Shown here one piece after another: positions 37,101 through 45,600 of a DNA stretch of 64,000 nt (within the stretch, counting starts at the first letter, position 1; each line of letters starts with the position of its first letter). The position numbers were made by a program, and so were the translations under genes. The stretch is from CAKZNE01 sp964485405 (lineage in GTDB: Bacteria; Bacteroidota; Bacteroidia; Flavobacteriales; Schleiferiaceae). The stretch covers positions 1-64,000 of the forward strand of contig CAZAJG010000016.1 of NCBI GenBank assembly GCA_964485405.1. Reading direction: 5' to 3'. The notes under the pieces are model-generated. The model ran no database searches. It was given only the letters and a program-made list of their open reading frames with translations, and was not told where the DNA came from.

Positions 37101-39000
37101 TGAGGATGATCCTACACAAATATGTTTTGATGCGGTAGAGGTTGATCCTGGACAAACAATGGATGTTACGGGAGTAACTAGCTTTTTAAACAATGGAACA
37201 GCAAGCGGATTGAGTACCAGTGATACCTGTTTTACATACACGCCAAATCTTAATTATCACGGTATAGATTCTGTGTTGGTGTTTGTTTGTGATAATGGCA
37301 CTCCAGCAAGCTGTGATTCAATTGTGGTGGTTATAAATATTAGTCCTATAAACGATGCTCCACTAGCCGTAAATGATACTTTTAGTACCATAGAAAACGT
37401 AGGTGTTACCTTATTTCCATTGCCAAATGATGCAGATGTGATAGAGTTAACTCCTTTAGATACTTCGAGCTTGAGTATTTTGAACGGACCCTTTAATGGC
37501 TCAGCTGTTCTGAATGCAAATGGAACGATCAGCTATACACCTGCAAATGGTTTTAGTGGCAAGGATAGTATACAGTATGAAATATGCGACTCCGGTATTC
37601 CCTTACCAGGGGCCTGCGCTACCGCTTGGATCATAATTAATGTAGACGGTATAAACGATCCTCCACTAGCTTTAAATGATACTGTAATTACCGGGCAAAA
37701 CGTTCCAATAACGGTGGATGTAACGATAAATGACACAGATCCTAACGGAAATAACTTGACCGTAAGTATCATTACAGGACCCTCGAATGGTGGTATAACT
37801 TTAATAGGTTCAAACCTTACGTATACACCAGATAATGGTTTCTGCGGAATAGATACCGTATACTATCAGGTTTGTGACGATGGATTTCCATCATTATGTG
37901 ATTCTGCCTATGTATTCTTTACAGTAACTCCAGAAGATGATGATAGCGATGGTCTTTCGAATGTTTACGAGACGTTAACAAGAAATACAGATGGAGATGC
38001 GCTAAATGATTATTTGGATGTTGACTCCGATAACGATGGAATTAGCGATATGGTGGAAGCCATGCCGATTGGAGGAGATCTATGTAATCCGATTGCACTT
38101 GATTTTGATGGAGATGGAGTTCCAGATTATTTAGATCCAGACTCTGATAATGATGGAATTCCAGATTGGGCAGAACGTTCTAATGGCGCACCGGTACCTC
38201 CTACTGGAAACGATGCTGATGGAGATGGAATAGATGACGCGTATGATCCTGACCTGGGAGGTTATTTAGAAACCACTCCTTTTGATAGAGACGGAGATGG
38301 TCAGCCAGACTTTAGAGATATTGACTCTGATGATGATGGAATTCCAGATTGGATTGAAGGAAGTAGTAATCCTGTTATTCCCACTGGTAATGATTCGGAT
38401 GGAGATGGGATAGACGATGCATTTGACCCCGATAATAATGGAAGTGGTTTGTACGGAATCCCTGTGGATACAGATGGAGATGGCCAGCCAGATTTTAGAG
38501 ATTTAGATTCAGATGGAGATGGAATAGTGGATTTTGATGAAAAAGGCCCTAATGGTAATAATCCTTTAGATACAGATGGCGATGGTTTACCCGATTTTAG
38601 AGATTTAGATTCGGATGGCGATGGAATACTTGATGTGAATGAGGATGATGGTGATTGCGATGAGGATGGAATCCCGGATTATCTTGATCCAGATAGTTGC
38701 ATCCCTTCACCACCAACTGGATTTTCGCCAAATAATGATGGAGTAAATGATACCTACGAAATTGTAGCGAGTCAAGATCTTGCGAGTGAATTCCCAAACA
38801 ACCGTTTTGTGATCTACAACCGTTGGGGTAATAAGGTGTATGAAAAAGCCCCTTATGATAACTCTTGGGGTGGAGAGTCTAATGTGGATAACACCATAGG
38901 TAGCGAAGAAAAACTACCTGTAGGAACCTACTTCTACATATTTGACTATGGAGTGAATGGTTTAGAAAGAATAACCGGTTTTATTTACTTAAAGCAATAG
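34138..39000 (+). CDS. T9SS-secreted surface protein with tandem-95 repeats and CHU_C tail
   Basis: Cell-surface protein of 1620 aa. It has a GTG start with an AGAAAGG site 5 bp upstream and a signal peptide (residues 1-20, ending MSAE). The N-terminal ~460 residues are an unassigned beta-rich domain. About eight cadherin/Ig-like units of ~95 residues follow (residues 465-1260), each closing with a D-P/A-P linker and holding a YTP...D motif. Then come thrombospondin-type-3-like calcium repeats (residues 1265-1520, DTDGDGQPDFRDLDSDGDGI). Finally a CHU_C/gliding-type C-terminal domain (SPNNDGVNDTYEI, YNRWGNKVYE, GTYFYIFDYG) acts as a type B signal for type IX secretion. Probably an adhesin or matrix protein. 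The PorP/SprF gene 4 bp downstream is the usual partner for type B cargo. Confidence 0.92.
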   Translation: MRKIFTLIIAVLLFTVQMSAEGTKDLRPTVNDFGYLNPWDWGGEFATYNSNADNRLYVTVADHTVEKIYLGFKARSNPAYFRVKRPDGTIMSGPHLIPSTSGSVGYINSWAEAAAGPDKFNANGYSAVVVDPDVSGDFYVEINQGSPTIKAAPPPTNGGYTYDFFDITVADTTSNTIKEGRVWAKQWALSTGNQSQFFTAKLYILREDSIRFEVSYNGIDPFGFGIISNSTGVGTSGDFALDRQSISTPKYTQGTVPYTPEHKIFLNEPDTVIYPYPKTTPSIQLANSGSVLVTGCITTGYCINVNTSKPGQTEIKLDLDAVPGFQAGGRDVLVYGIVGIGDNCVPWDGLDGLGDTALSANIEINYKYEAGLIHIPIYDAENHSSGYIFTLMKNSGPTGRDTLKLYWDDSRFNMNPTFGINLSGCQIPCRNWINSYGNERFLNTWSFAFDQTVTLSNVQFDFCPPEVNNDSVSTNENSSVTINPLTNDVAPINMIDRPTFQVTCPPANGTFSILPNQQVVYTPNLGFVGRDTICYTVCDTTTPAACRDGFMFIDVIDINLPPFGGTVNGLPVVNKTSDTLVTPEDTPINICIQWIEFEGQPVTATTSFNTPFNGTLANFADGDSCFTYVPDPNFNGLDTIWVELCDNDTPQACDTVKIPVLVTPVNDPPVLVSGGGVSIVNDTIKVITLNEDTPTSVCFTGTDLDGDDLDVTAVINPPGNGTITNIGTGDSCFTYTPTLNYFGPDTVTISVCDNGTPSICEDITVIFNVLPINDPPVALIDTLRLDPGDVESIYNLGNDFDVETSRSNLTFTITSGPFLAGATAIINMDSIQYSAPAGMYNAIDTVFYSVCDTGAPVLCTPGILLIAIPKSDAPPFALNDTVNTPEDTPKLIPVLVNDGDPNLDPLTVSIITAPQNGNAVVQGDDVLYTPASNFNGLDSLQYEVCDNTSPVPFCDTAWAYVNVTPVNDNPQIVDINGNPLDRTTITINEDDPTQICFDAVEVDPGQTMDVTGVTSFLNNGTASGLSTSDTCFTYTPNLNYHGIDSVLVFVCDNGTPASCDSIVVVINISPINDAPLAVNDTFSTIENVGVTLFPLPNDADVIELTPLDTSSLSILNGPFNGSAVLNANGTISYTPANGFSGKDSIQYEICDSGIPLPGACATAWIIINVDGINDPPLALNDTVITGQNVPITVDVTINDTDPNGNNLTVSIITGPSNGGITLIGSNLTYTPDNGFCGIDTVYYQVCDDGFPSLCDSAYVFFTVTPEDDDSDGLSNVYETLTRNTDGDALNDYLDVDSDNDGISDMVEAMPIGGDLCNPIALDFDGDGVPDYLDPDSDNDGIPDWAERSNGAPVPPTGNDADGDGIDDAYDPDLGGYLETTPFDRDGDGQPDFRDIDSDDDGIPDWIEGSSNPVIPTGNDSDGDGIDDAFDPDNNGSGLYGIPVDTDGDGQPDFRDLDSDGDGIVDFDEKGPNGNNPLDTDGDGLPDFRDLDSDGDGILDVNEDDGDCDEDGIPDYLDPDSCIPSPPTGFSPNNDGVNDTYEIVASQDLASEFPNNRFVIYNRWGNKVYEKAPYDNSWGGESNVDNTIGSEEKLPVGTYFYIFDYGVNGLERITGFIYLKQ
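37936..38700 (+). repeat. Thrombospondin-3-like calcium repeat region inside the CHU_C protein
   Basis: A coding repeat tract in which the unit for D-x-D-G-D-G-x-x-D recurs more than a dozen times with small variations, giving visible DNA repeats of GATGGAGATGG and TTAGATTCAGATGG. Such repeats bind calcium and form stiff stalks. It is coding and not a CRISPR array. Confidence 0.85.
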
Positions 39001-39004
39001 TACT

Positions 39005-39919
39005 GTGAAAAAGACATTAACAATTATAGTAAGTCTCATGAGCTTCGCCTATGGCTGGGCTCAAAGCGATCCACTTTATACGCAGTATAGAAGCAATATG
39101 ATGGCCGTAAATCCAGCGTATGCGGGGAGTAGAGATGCTTTAACCTTGGGCTACTTATACAGAAACCAATGGGTAAATATTGAAGGAGCACCTACCACAC
39201 AAACGGTTACCGTTCATGGCCCGATAAATAACAATCTGGGTCTTGGGGTAAATGTTACCCACGATGAGATAGGTCCTACCAGTCAAACCGGTACATTTTT
39301 AGCCGTAAGCGGAAGAATAAAGCTAGGTAACTCCACGTATTTAGCCGGGGGTGTTCAAGGGGGGATTGATTATTTATCTTCAAACTTTAGCTCTATAACC
39401 ACTGGTACTGGAGGAGATAATGCTTTTAATCAAGATGTAACCTCGATTTTGCCAAACGTTGGAGCGGGTATTTATCTCTATTCGAATAAGTTTTATGCCG
39501 GTTTTAGCATCCCAAAAATTGTAACCTCTGTTTTATATGATGACGGAGCGTTTGGTGGTGATATCAGGCAGAAAAGACACTATTTTGGAATTTTGGGCTA
39601 TGTATTTGACCTAAGCCCGAACATTCAGTTTAAGCCTACTTTTTTGGCTCGATATGTAGCAGGAGCGCCAGCATCTTATGACCTAACCACTACCTTTATA
39701 TTAGCAGATAAGTTTTGGCTAGGCGCTTTTTATCGTCTAAATGAGTCCACTGGAGCTATTCTAGGATATAACATTACTCCCCAGCTTAAGGTTGGTTACT
39801 CTTACGACTTTACACTAAGCGAACTGGTAGATTACAATGCCGGATCACATGAATTTACCTTGACCTACGATTTTATCTTTAAAAGCGGTAGAAAAATCAG
39901 ATCACCAAGATATTTTTAA
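39005..39919 (+). CDS. PorP/SprF family type IX secretion membrane protein
   Basis: Outer-membrane beta-barrel protein of 304 aa with a signal peptide ending near WAQS. It opens with the family pattern SDPLYTQYRSNMMAVNPAYA and then GSRDALTLGYLYRNQW. The rest is amphipathic strands ending in FTLTYDF. SprF-like proteins are needed for export and surface attachment of specific type B cargo proteins encoded next to them. The cargo is the 1620-aa protein 4 bp upstream; the next gene overlaps by one base. Expression as one operon is clear. Confidence 0.94.
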   Translation: MKKTLTIIVSLMSFAYGWAQSDPLYTQYRSNMMAVNPAYAGSRDALTLGYLYRNQWVNIEGAPTTQTVTVHGPINNNLGLGVNVTHDEIGPTSQTGTFLAVSGRIKLGNSTYLAGGVQGGIDYLSSNFSSITTGTGGDNAFNQDVTSILPNVGAGIYLYSNKFYAGFSIPKIVTSVLYDDGAFGGDIRQKRHYFGILGYVFDLSPNIQFKPTFLARYVAGAPASYDLTTTFILADKFWLGAFYRLNESTGAILGYNITPQLKVGYSYDFTLSELVDYNAGSHEFTLTYDFIFKSGRKIRSPRYF

Positions 39920-41859
39920 TGAAGAACTATACCACATTTCTGATTCTGTGCTTAGCCCTTTTATCGACAGGCTCGAGCTATGCACAACGCTCAAAAGCGG
40001 ATAAATTGTATGCGAATTTTAACTATCCCGAGGCGATAAAAGCCTATGAGAGCGAACTGAAAAAGACAAGCAAGAAAGAAGGATATATATCACAAAGAAT
40101 AGCTGATTCCTACCGTTTAATGGGCGATTATGCAAATGCCCAGTTGTGGTATGCGAGAGTGGTAAACCTCAAAGGAGTAGATGCAGTAAACTACTTTCAT
40201 TACGGAAAAATGTTGGAAAGCAATGGCAACCATGAAGCCGCGCTGCCTTGGTTTGAGAAGTATGTAGAACAGTTGCCTAAGGATACGCGCGCTAAAAAAC
40301 ATGAGAACTATTCCATAGAAAAAGTGGCTGAGCTTCTGGAAGATAAAGGGAAGTATCAAGTTTTTACGGTTTCTGTAAATACAGAGAGTGATGATTTTAG
40401 TCCGGCTTTTATTGGGAAAAAGATAGCTTTTGTGACCAATAGAACCAGTAAAGGTGGGTTAATTGAGCGCACTCATGTTTGGAACGGTATGCCTTATTTG
40501 GATATTTATGTGGCGGATCGTGAAGAAAACAACGATTTGATAGACCCTAACCCTATGCCTCAATTTAACGGGAACTATCATGAAGGGCCTATTTCCTTTA
40601 CAGATGATGCAAAGCGGATCTATTTTACTAGAAATGCTTCTCGAGGAAATAATCTTTTAAAGGGTACAAACAAGACTGTTAACCTTATGATTTTTACAGC
40701 GCGCAAGGTTACGTTAGGTTCTGGAGAGGAGAAATGGACCGATCCGGAAGCTCTGGATTTTAACTCCACAGAGTACACCTGTCAACATCCAACAATCACG
40801 GGTGATGGGCAACGTTTATACTTTGCTTCCGATCAACCAGGTGGAGAAGGAGGAATGGATTTATATGTCTGTGATAAAACCATTTTAGGATGGTCGAGAC
40901 CTAAAAACTTGGGGCCTGAAATAAACACTAGTGGAGATGAAGCTTTCCCGTTCATTTCAGGTTCTGGAGATCTATATTTCGCTAGTAACGGTCATTTAGG
41001 CCTTGGAGGTTTAGATGTATTTGTAGCCGATAAAAAAGAAGAGGGTTTTGATAAACCTATTAATATGGGTTACCCGGTTAATGATGTGCTGGACGATTTT
41101 GGATTCATCTTAGACAAGAATGGAATAGATGGTTATTTTTCATCTAACCGAGCGGGTGGTTCAGGTAGAGATGATATTTATAGAGTTAAAGTGCTAGGTA
41201 AGCCTGAAAAGGTGGAAGAGAAACCACTAACCCCTCAATTGGAGGTTTTTGTTTATGATAAAGTAACGGGCAAAGGACTAGACAAGGCGGTTGTAAATGT
41301 TTTTACAGGTAAAGGAGAATTGGTAAATGCAATTCAAGTAAATGACACAGGGTATTTTAGCACAGAGAGAAGTGACTATTCTGGAGAACTCAGATTTATT
41401 ACTACCTATCCAGAGTATAGTAGCTTTAGAAAGGTGGTGAGTATTGAATCCTTGCCAGAAGGAACAGCAAGAATCAACCTTCCATTATCAAAAGACTTAG
41501 GAAAAGTGCTTCAAATCAATCCTATTTATTTTGATTACGACAAAGCCAATATCCGTTATGATGCTTCGGTTGAGTTAGATAAAATCGTTCGGATCATGAA
41601 GGAGAACCCTACAATGATCATTGAAGTGGCGAGCCATACCGATTGTAGAGGGAAGAACCAGTATAACTACAACTTGTCTAACAGAAGAGCAAAAAGCTCG
41701 CGAGAATATATTATCAGCCGAGGCATATCTCAAGACAGAATTTTTGGTCAAGGGTATGGAGAATCTCAGTTAACCAATCAATGTGAGGATGGTGTAGATT
41801 GTTCAGAAGACTTGCACCAGCTCAATAGGAGAACGGAATTTAGAATCGTAAGATTTTAA
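39919..41859 (+). CDS. OmpA-family protein with TPR and PD40 repeats (PorE-like)
   Basis: Periplasmic or outer-membrane-associated protein of 646 aa. A signal peptide (residues 1-22, ending SYAQ) is followed by TPR-like helices (residues 25-145), then PD40/WD40-like beta-propeller repeats (residues 150-420, e.g. GQRLYFASDQPGGEGGMDLY). A carboxypeptidase-regulatory-like domain (residues 430-520) comes next. A C-terminal OmpA peptidoglycan-binding domain ends the chain (IYFDYDKANIRYDAS, ASHTDCRGKNQYN, LSNRRAKSS). This is the layout of PorE and related proteins that tie the type IX machinery or its cargo to the cell wall. It completes the three-gene cassette. The general T9SS core genes are not in this window, so it is probably a cargo-specific paralogue. 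Confidence 0.92.
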   Translation: MKNYTTFLILCLALLSTGSSYAQRSKADKLYANFNYPEAIKAYESELKKTSKKEGYISQRIADSYRLMGDYANAQLWYARVVNLKGVDAVNYFHYGKMLESNGNHEAALPWFEKYVEQLPKDTRAKKHENYSIEKVAELLEDKGKYQVFTVSVNTESDDFSPAFIGKKIAFVTNRTSKGGLIERTHVWNGMPYLDIYVADREENNDLIDPNPMPQFNGNYHEGPISFTDDAKRIYFTRNASRGNNLLKGTNKTVNLMIFTARKVTLGSGEEKWTDPEALDFNSTEYTCQHPTITGDGQRLYFASDQPGGEGGMDLYVCDKTILGWSRPKNLGPEINTSGDEAFPFISGSGDLYFASNGHLGLGGLDVFVADKKEEGFDKPINMGYPVNDVLDDFGFILDKNGIDGYFSSNRAGGSGRDDIYRVKVLGKPEKVEEKPLTPQLEVFVYDKVTGKGLDKAVVNVFTGKGELVNAIQVNDTGYFSTERSDYSGELRFITTYPEYSSFRKVVSIESLPEGTARINLPLSKDLGKVLQINPIYFDYDKANIRYDASVELDKIVRIMKENPTMIIEVASHTDCRGKNQYNYNLSNRRAKSSREYIISRGISQDRIFGQGYGESQLTNQCEDGVDCSEDLHQLNRRTEFRIVRF

Positions 41860-41885
41860 TACTCGATTTTTTTTCGAAAACCCTT

Positions 41886-41913
41886 TTTGGATATAAAAAA
41901 GCGTTTATATTTG
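41886..41913 (+). promoter_or_regulatory. Promoter of tRNA-Val
   Basis: TTTG at 41886-41889 and an exact -7 box TATATTTG at 41906-41913, 16 bases apart, fit the Bacteroidota consensus. The tRNA begins 17 bases after the -7 box. Confidence 0.7.
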
Positions 41914-41930
41914 CACTCCCAATTTGCAAA

Positions 41931-42005
41931 GGGCTTTTAGCTCAGTTGGTTCAGAGCACCTCGTTTACACCGAGGGGGTCGGGGGTTCGAATCCCTCAAA
42001 GCCCA
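41931..42005 (+). tRNA. tRNA-Val (anticodon TAC)
   Basis: A complete 75-base cloverleaf. The acceptor stem GGGCTTT pairs with AAAGCCC, the D arm contains AGCTCAGTTGGTTCAGAGC, and the anticodon stem CCTCG/CGAGG encloses TTTACAC with anticodon TAC. The T arm is GGGGG-TTCGAAT-CCCTC, and the discriminator base is A. CCA is not encoded. From about the anticodon stem onward, its sequence is repeated 354 bp downstream. A promoter and a terminator flank it. Confidence 0.97.
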
Positions 42006-42020
42006 CAAAACACTCCATTT
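41976..42020 (+). repeat. Direct repeat, copy 1 (within tRNA-Val and its terminator)
   Basis: A 45-base segment identical to 42330-42374, covering the tRNA from the variable loop through the T arm, acceptor 3' strand and the first arm of the terminator. Similarity continues beyond it through the rest of the terminator after a single-base indel. The repeat distance is 354 bp. Confidence 0.93.
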
Positions 42021-42039
42021 TACGGAGTGTTTTTTTTTT
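42007..42039 (+). terminator. tRNA-Val terminator (first copy)
   Basis: AAAACACTCC (42007-42016) pairs with GGAGTGTTTT around a 7-base loop, and nine T follow. A near-identical copy lies at 42361-42391. Confidence 0.9.
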
Positions 42040-42056
42040 GTTCTATATTTTCCTTG

Positions 42057-42323
42057 GTGAACTGTTTCTTGTACATATTATATTCTTTAAGCTTGGATAA
42101 GTATTACGTTGGATATACATGTGCGGCATTAAAGAGACGCTTGATGGAGCATTTATCAAATCATAAGGGCTTTACGAGTAAAGCTAAAGACTGGAAAATT
42201 GTCTACAGCGAAGCGTTTAGCAGCAAAGAATTAGCGCATTTAAGGGAGCGCGAAATAAAGAAGTGGAAAAGCCGTAAGAAAATTGAGAGGCTAATATTCG
42301 ATTCAGAGCATCCCGATGAATAA
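42057..42323 (+). CDS. Minimal GIY-YIG endonuclease inserted at tRNA-Val
   Basis: A single-domain nuclease of 88 aa from the GIY-YIG (UPF0213-like) family. Visible motifs are LYILYS...YYVGYT for the GIY-YIG core, the arginines of LKRRLMEH, FTSKAKDWKIVYSE, and the catalytic-type glutamate in HLREREIKKWKS. The likely start is GTG at 42057 (or TTG at 42054); the frame is open upstream only because it reads through the tRNA. It begins 17 bases after the tRNA terminator and ends in a hairpin that touches a second copy of the tRNA 3' half. The layout suggests the nuclease belongs to a small mobile unit aimed at the tRNA gene. Whether it is expressed and active is unknown. Confidence 0.85.
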   Translation: MNCFLYILYSLSLDKYYVGYTCAALKRRLMEHLSNHKGFTSKAKDWKIVYSEAFSSKELAHLREREIKKWKSRKKIERLIFDSEHPDE

Positions 42324-42329
42324 TCGGGA
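42311..42329 (+). other. Hairpin spanning the GIY-YIG stop codon
   Basis: TCCCGAT (42311-42317) and ATCGGGA (42323-42329) pair perfectly around GAATA. The stem covers the last codons and the stop, and ends exactly one base before the repeated tRNA sequence at 42330. It is well placed to be the end of the inserted unit. Confidence 0.5.
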
Positions 42330-42391
42330 GGGTCGGGGGTTCGAATCCCTCAAAGCCCACAAAACACTCCATTTACGGAGTGTTTTTTTTT
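42330..42391 (+). repeat. Direct repeat, copy 2 (tRNA-Val 3' half plus terminator)
   Basis: Exact match over 42330-42374 to the first copy, followed by a one-base-shorter terminator loop and an A/T-tract. It lacks a D arm, acceptor 5' strand and anticodon loop, so it cannot be a functional tRNA. It is either the original tRNA end displaced by an insertion or a duplicate made by it. After it, similarity fades through a TCCTATATTTTCTTG stretch matching the sequence just before the nuclease start. Confidence 0.92.
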
Positions 42392-42661
42392 ATCCTATAT
42401 TTTCTTGTAACTACTTTCTAGATATTTTATTCTGGACAGTGGTTCTATCACTCTCCATCAAATTTATTGAACATAAGTCAACCTGTTCTCTTATCCATGG
42501 AGCTTCAATTTCTTTTTTTGGCATCTATCTTGATAAGGGATGTTAAACCAATTAGTGAAAGACAGATTTCGGCTCTTTTAAGAATTGTTAAACTTTACAA
42601 GCGTGATGCTTTAATAACTACTTTTGCCGAATTCTTGATTTTTACATCAAAATCTCTAATT
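42392..42661 (+). other. Non-coding stretch after the tRNA duplication
   Basis: About 270 bp before the next start codon. Its first 40 bases still align with the leader of the GIY-YIG gene, and a short frame there reads FLDILF, possibly the rotted start of another nuclease copy. The rest holds nothing I can name beyond what must be the promoter of the following gene. Confidence 0.35.
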
Positions 42662-45600
42662 ATGAAACAATTATACCTCGTATTGTTTTTAACCCTTGGA
42701 TGGATAACCACCTCCGCTCAGAACTTTAATATTCGCACCGATTCAGGCTGGGATACAACTCAATTTTGTTCAGGTACCTTATATGATGGAGGAGGCGCTG
42801 TTGCCAATTATTCAACCAACTCATATGGCTACTTTGTTATAGATCCTCCTGGGTCAGAAACGGTATCCATTACTTTCTCGCAGTTCGATTTGGGTTGGGG
42901 CGACTATGTATACCTATATGACGGTGTTGGTACCAGTAATTATATGGGTTTTTATTCAGGAACCACTTTGCCAAACTCTGGTAATGCTATTCTATCTACT
43001 GCAGATGCCATTACCATTTATTTTACATCCAACTATAACGGAACAGGGCCTGGTTTTACCATGGATTGGACTACCAACGCTACGGCTGTACCATCCTCCA
43101 GTTTTACGGTGAGCAATAACAACCCTGCATTCAGTTCCAATGTAAATTTCACCAATACTACTTCCTCAGGAGCTTTATATGAATGGCATTTTGGAGATGG
43201 GTCTACATCAACAGAAGATAATCCTGTTCATGCTTACAATACTTCAGGATCTTTTGATGCTTTTTTAGTAAGTACCAATTGTCAAGGGAGTGATACTAGT
43301 GTAATGCAAAGTATAGCGGTTCAGGCAACACCAACTTTTGACGTCACTCCTGATACGCTCTTTACCACTGTTAACTGCGGAAATACAATTACCTCGTCCC
43401 TAAATATCAACCATACCGGTGGAGGTACTTTACTATATGACGTAGAAGCAAGAGAAGTAGGGACAAATCCATACATATTGAAAGAAGACTTTGAATCAGG
43501 TTTAGGGTCATTTACTATTGATCCAACAGCTGGTTCAAGTTTTACCGCTACAACACCACAAGGAACAGCTGCTTCAGGAATGGGCTATGCGAACATAACG
43601 GGTTTTACAAATGGCTACGATGGTATTTATGCGAGTTTCCCTAGTTCACAACCAGAAGAAATTTCATTTCATATCTTCCCACAAAACACATCTTTTTCAG
43701 GGTATATATCCATCGGGAATTCTCCAGATTTAACCTTCCAAAATATGTTTTACGCCTATGTGAATTTTGGCGGACAATTAAGAGTGTCAACCTGGTTTGG
43801 AACATTTAGTTACAACATTAATAACAATCAATGGAACCATGTTGAGCTTAAAAACATTGATTGGACAAACAATACCTACGATATTTGGATAAATGGAAGT
43901 TTAGCACAGGCGGGTATATTTTTTACAGATATTAACACCCCAGATGTTAACGAAGTTAATGTATGGAGTTCAAGTAGCTCGGATTTTGGTTTCGATGATA
44001 TTGAAGTATTGTCTCAGTCTGTAGTTCCAATAAATATTATCCCAGCTAGCGGTGTGTTGAGTTCTACCAACTCAAATACCATTTCATTATCTAGCTCAAC
44101 TGCAGGAATGATTGCTGGAACTTATCAGTATGATGTTTTATTTACCACCAATGGAGCTGGATCAGATAGTTTGATTACTATACCCTGGATTGTGGATATA
44201 ATTGGATCTCCAACCATGAACTTGGACAAGAACTGCATTGCTTATGATACAGTTTTCCAGAACCTCACTTATTCAGATTCTGTTCAAATTGTAAATACAG
44301 GCTGCGATACGCTAGACATTAGCTCCATAACAGCTTCTAATAGCGATTTTTCAATTACTCAAAGCTCCTTGTTGGTATTGCCATTTGACACGTCTTATTT
44401 GTATCTTGATTTCACACCTACCACTCTTGGTACGTTTACGGATACTCTTTATCTCATCAATAACCTTTCCGATACTACTATTTGCTTTACCGCTGTTTCT
44501 GAAGGCGCTCCTATTGTTTCTACAGACTCTTCTGCCTACACGGTAAACTATTTGGGTTGTCCAGACTCCGTTCCATTTTCATTTGAGATTATTAACAGTG
44601 GCCTGTCGGACTTGGACTGGAATATTAGTTCTAAAGGGGTGAATAGCTATTTTGATGATTTCGAAAATGGGTTTAACTCTACTTTATGGCAATCTCATGG
44701 TTCAACCAGTATCAATGGCACATGTAGTAGATTTTCTGGAGCTAACTCCCTTAACTTTAATGGAAGCAGTAGGGAGGCCCGAACAAATTTTCTAAACCTA
44801 ACTGCGGGCGATTCTATCGTTTTTTGGGCACAGCCAGGAAATTCAAGTAGCCCTTGTGAGCAACCTAACAGTGGTGAGAATCTTTTTCTTGAGTACTCTA
44901 CAAATGGTTTTAACTGGTTTTCTTTAGGTACGGTATCATACTTCAATCCGGCTCAATTTTATCGTTTTACTAGTCCTGTAACAGGTTCTGTTCAGCTTAG
45001 GTTAAGGCAGTTTTCGTATACCACTTCTAGCATTGATAACTATAGTGTTGATGATTTTAGAATAGGAAAAGCGACTGCCTCTGATGGTAACTTCACACCT
45101 AAAACGGCTAGCACCCCAGCGGGTGACACAATTACCGTAAGTGGATTTTTTAATACACAAGATCTGCTAAGTGGTAGCTATCAACGTACAGTAGTTATCA
45201 GTTCAAACGATCCATTAGATTCTATATATAGCTTTGATGTAACCATCAATATAAATGGAGCACCAAACCTGGTTTACCCCATGGCTTGTTTAGATATGGA
45301 TTCGTTAGTAGCTGGCACAACAAGCATCGATTCCATACTTATTTATAACAATGGCTGCGATAATCTGATTTTAAGCTCATTCAATACAGGTACAAATGAT
45401 TTTAATGTACTGTCTTCGGTTAATACCTTAACTCCGGATGACTCGATGTATGTGCATGTGCAATTTCAACCCACATCAACACTTGGGGCATTAACTGATA
45501 CCTTAACTATAAATAGTAATGATACAGTAGCTAAAATCTGCTTGTTGGGTATAGCAAAAGGTGCTCCCCTAATTTCTATAGATACCACTACGATAAATGT

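Noticed and set aside
37936..38700. Regularly repeated short DNA units, at first sight CRISPR-like
   Set aside because: The units are imperfect, in frame, and encode calcium-binding D-x-D-G-D-G repeats of a surface protein.
41946..42056. Upstream extension of the GIY-YIG frame into the tRNA
   Set aside because: The extra residues (GVRIPQSPQ...) are the tRNA and its terminator read as protein; the domain starts at the GTG/TTG near 42054-42057.
42316..42546. Open frame of 76 codons beginning in the duplicated tRNA end
   Set aside because: Its first third is a translation of the tRNA-Val 3' half and terminator (GRGFESLKAHK), so it is not a gene.
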